From Rhizobiaceae bacterium UBA1291 (GTDB lineage Bacteria; Pseudomonadota; Alphaproteobacteria; Rhizobiales; Rhizobiaceae): DNA of 7,758 nt. The position numbers were made by a program, and so were the translations under genes. The notes beneath the pieces were generated by a model. That model worked only from the letters and a program-made list of their open reading frames with translations. It was not told the origin of the DNA and ran no database searches. Shown one piece after another: positions 6,171-7,758 of the stretch. The stretch is taken from assembly GCA_002307905.1 (NCBI GenBank), contig DBUL01000153.1, positions 3,976-11,733 on the forward strand, written 5' to 3'. Numbering within the stretch: the stretch's first letter is position 1; each line of letters begins with the position of its first letter.

Positions 6171-7148
6171 ATGAAAAGACTTGTCATGGCCGCATTGCTA
6201 GGAGCGGCGACTGTGGCCGGCCTGCATGGAAGCGCAAGTGCGATGCAACTGCTCGCACCGCGCCCGGCACCGGAAGCCGGGACGGCCGCAGGCCCGACAC
6301 CGCGCCCGCTGGTGATCCTCGCCCAGAGCGCGGACCCGGCAATCCGCGTGCTGCAACTCGAGGAGGAGATCCGTAACCTCAACGGACGGATCGAGGAAAT
6401 GAGCTTCCAGATCCTGCAGATGCAAGAGCAGATGCGAAAGACCCAGGAAGACAATGAGTTCCGCTTCCAGGATCTCGAAAAGGGCGGCTCGAAGAAGAGT
6501 GGCGCCCTCGAAACACCGGTCAACGGCGGCGGGCAGACGAAGTCCGTCGCCGAGATCATCACGCAGGATCCCGCGCCCGGCAGCAATGCCGGGCCCGATC
6601 CCATCGGTCAGCCTGAACAGGTTCTCGGCTCCATCGAGCTCGACAGCGAGGGCATGCCGAGATCGGCGACTCTCAACCAGGATGCGATCGGCAATGGATC
6701 GACTTCCCTTCCCGGGGTAGAGAGCGTTACGCCGCAGGTCAGCCCCTCGGACACCGCTTCGCTGGGTTCGGAAGGCGACCTCTACCAGGTTGCCTATGCC
6801 CATGTGCTGTCCGGCGACTATGCCATGGCCGAGAACGAGCTTACCGACTTCATCTCAAGCTTTCCACAGAGCGCCAAGATCGCCGATGCGAACTTCTGGC
6901 TCGGAGAGGCACAGTATTCGCAGGGCAAGTTCAACGAATCGGCGAAGACCTTCCTCAATGCCCACCAGACTTACAGCTCCTCAAACAAGGCGCCCGAAAT
7001 GCTCCTCAAGCTCGGCATGTCCCTTGCCGCTCTCGACAACACGGAAACCGCTTGCGCCACGCTGCGCGAAGTGACGAAACGCTATCCCAAAGCGTCGCGC
7101 GCCGTGGTTTCCAAGGTCGCCTCCGAACAAAAGCGGCTTGGCTGCTAA
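6171..7148 (+). CDS. cpoB: Cell division coordinator CpoB (YbgF), periplasmic TPR protein
   Basis: CpoB is a periplasmic protein that links Tol-Pal action to peptidoglycan synthesis at the septum and binds TolA. From ATG 6171 it is 325 residues. Seen: a Sec signal peptide (residues 1-24, MKRL start, probable cleavage after SASA), an N-terminal coiled coil (about 58-103, heptad-rich LQLEEEIRNLNGRIEEMSF), a Gly/Pro/Ser-rich linker (about 104-198), and a C-terminal TPR region (about 202-322) with LYQVAYAHVLSGDYAMAENEL, NFWLGEAQYSQGKF and LLKLGMSLAAL, matching the YbgF family. The frame runs open upstream to a TTG at 6075, but ATG 6171 has AGGA (6159-6162) at 8 nt and starts a clear signal peptide. 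Cys296 and the C-terminal Cys325 are the only cysteines. The pal terminator lies upstream; tilS begins 22 bp downstream. Confidence 0.94.
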   Translation: MKRLVMAALLGAATVAGLHGSASAMQLLAPRPAPEAGTAAGPTPRPLVILAQSADPAIRVLQLEEEIRNLNGRIEEMSFQILQMQEQMRKTQEDNEFRFQDLEKGGSKKSGALETPVNGGGQTKSVAEIITQDPAPGSNAGPDPIGQPEQVLGSIELDSEGMPRSATLNQDAIGNGSTSLPGVESVTPQVSPSDTASLGSEGDLYQVAYAHVLSGDYAMAENELTDFISSFPQSAKIADANFWLGEAQYSQGKFNESAKTFLNAHQTYSSSNKAPEMLLKLGMSLAALDNTETACATLREVTKRYPKASRAVVSKVASEQKRLGC

Positions 7149-7153
7149 CCGGC

Positions 7154-7174
7154 CCACCGGCGCAACCGCCGTGG
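7154..7174 (+). other. Hairpin covering the tilS GTG start
   Basis: CGGCG (7158-7162) pairs with CGCCG (7167-7171) around a CAAC loop, and CCA (7154-7156) with TGG (7172-7174) extends it with one bulged C. If GTG 7171 is the real start, the start codon lies inside the stem, which would reduce tilS initiation unless ribosomes translating cpoB open it. No T-run follows, so it is not a terminator. Confidence 0.35.
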
Positions 7175-7758
7175 ACAGCCCTTTCCCCATCTCTCCCGAA
7201 GATGCCGCCCGCCGGCTCCTGATCTCCCTGCGCGAACCGATCCGTCTTCTCGTCGCCATTTCCGGCGGCAGCGATTCCACCGGTCTGCTCCTTGCCTTGC
7301 ACCGCACCCTTGCGAATTTACAGAGCCCTCACAGCCTTGTTGCGGCCACCATCGACCATGCGCTGCGGCCTCAGTCGGCGGAAGAAGCGCGCAGCGTCGC
7401 AAGCCTCTGCGCTTCGCTCGGCATTCCCCATCGCATCCTCACCTGGCATGGCACCAAGCCCTCGACCGGCATTTCCGCGGCAGCGCGCGAGGCGCGTTAC
7501 CGTCTGCTGGCCGATGCCGCAGCCGATCTCGGCGCCGCGGCGATCGCTACCGGCCACACCGCCGACGATCAGCACGAGACCGTTACGATGCGCGCCGCCC
7601 GCGCCGAGGCGGGCAATCTCGGCCTTTCCGGCATGGCCTCGGCAATGCTCTACGATCGCAGGATCTGGGTCCTGCGGCCCCTTCTATCCGTCCACCGTGC
7701 CGCGATCCGCGATTATCTCACCGACGCGGGCATCGGCTGGATCGACGACCCGAGCAAT
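7171..7758 (+). CDS. tilS: tRNA(Ile)-lysidine synthase TilS (partial, C-terminus outside the window)
   Basis: TilS is a cytoplasmic ATP-dependent enzyme that attaches lysine to C34 of tRNA-Ile(CAU), changing its decoding from AUG to AUA; it is normally essential. The reading frame has 196 codons to the window edge. Seen: the PP-loop ATP-binding motif SGGSDS (residues 31-36), the DHALRPQSAEEA segment (62-73), AAAREARYRLL (103-113), the family motif TGHTADDQHET (127-137), LRPLL (168-172) and DDPSN (192-196) at the edge. The second half, holding the tRNA-binding C-terminal domains, is missing. GTG 7171 is my best start, placed 22 bp after cpoB; there is no good Shine-Dalgarno, and the frame is open upstream with a TTG at 7138, so the start is uncertain. 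Its function is separate from Tol-Pal. Confidence 0.93.
   Translation, partial: MDSPFPISPEDAARRLLISLREPIRLLVAISGGSDSTGLLLALHRTLANLQSPHSLVAATIDHALRPQSAEEARSVASLCASLGIPHRILTWHGTKPSTGISAAAREARYRLLADAAADLGAAAIATGHTADDQHETVTMRAARAEAGNLGLSGMASAMLYDRRIWVLRPLLSVHRAAIRDYLTDAGIGWIDDPSN

Noticed and set aside
1..7758. Search for mobile elements, CRISPR arrays, tRNA genes or defence genes
   Set aside because: I saw no transposase, integrase, terminal repeats, regularly spaced repeats or tRNA-like folds. The whole window is explained by conserved housekeeping genes and short spacers.

Overview
The window looks like chromosomal core DNA from an alphaproteobacterium of the Rhizobiales, most likely Rhizobiaceae. 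The evidence is the high-GC codon usage, the rhizobial type of TolA and Pal, a SqdB-type sulfolipid gene, and TTAACC-type elements in the gaps between genes. Genus cannot be fixed from the sequence alone.

Layout: (1) positions 1-871, minus strand, hold the N-terminal 290 codons of sqdB (UDP-sulfoquinovose synthase), cut by the window edge. (2) A 124-bp divergent spacer (872-995) carries a candidate Pho-box-like repeat facing sqdB. (3) On the plus strand lies the complete Tol-Pal cluster: ybgC (996-1436), tolQ (1677-2396), tolR (2422-2880), tolA (2890-3987), tolB (4009-5316), pal (5471-6001) and cpoB (6171-7148). (4) The 5' 196 codons of tilS (7171 to the window end) follow 22 bp after cpoB.

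How the genes work together: TolQ, TolR and TolA form an inner-membrane machine driven by the proton motive force. It acts across the periplasm on TolB and the peptidoglycan-bound lipoprotein Pal to pull the outer membrane inward at the division site. CpoB (YbgF) coordinates this with peptidoglycan synthesis, and YbgC is the cytoplasmic acyl-CoA thioesterase usually encoded with them. SqdB makes the sulfolipid head-group donor, and TilS modifies tRNA-Ile. Neither is part of the Tol machine.

Transcription: spacing suggests tolQ-tolR-tolA-tolB is one tight unit. There are two larger gaps, before tolQ (240 bp) and before pal (154 bp). Each contains a CtrA-like element (YTRA-N7-TTAACCA). A strong intrinsic terminator lies just after pal, so cpoB-tilS needs read-through or its own promoter. 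No mobile element, CRISPR array, RNA gene or clearly new system was found. The points of interest are regulatory: the paired CtrA-like sites, the palindromic TTAACC cluster before pal, the Pho-like box before sqdB, and several hairpins. All coding predictions rest on reading the sequence; the regulatory sites are unproven motif matches.
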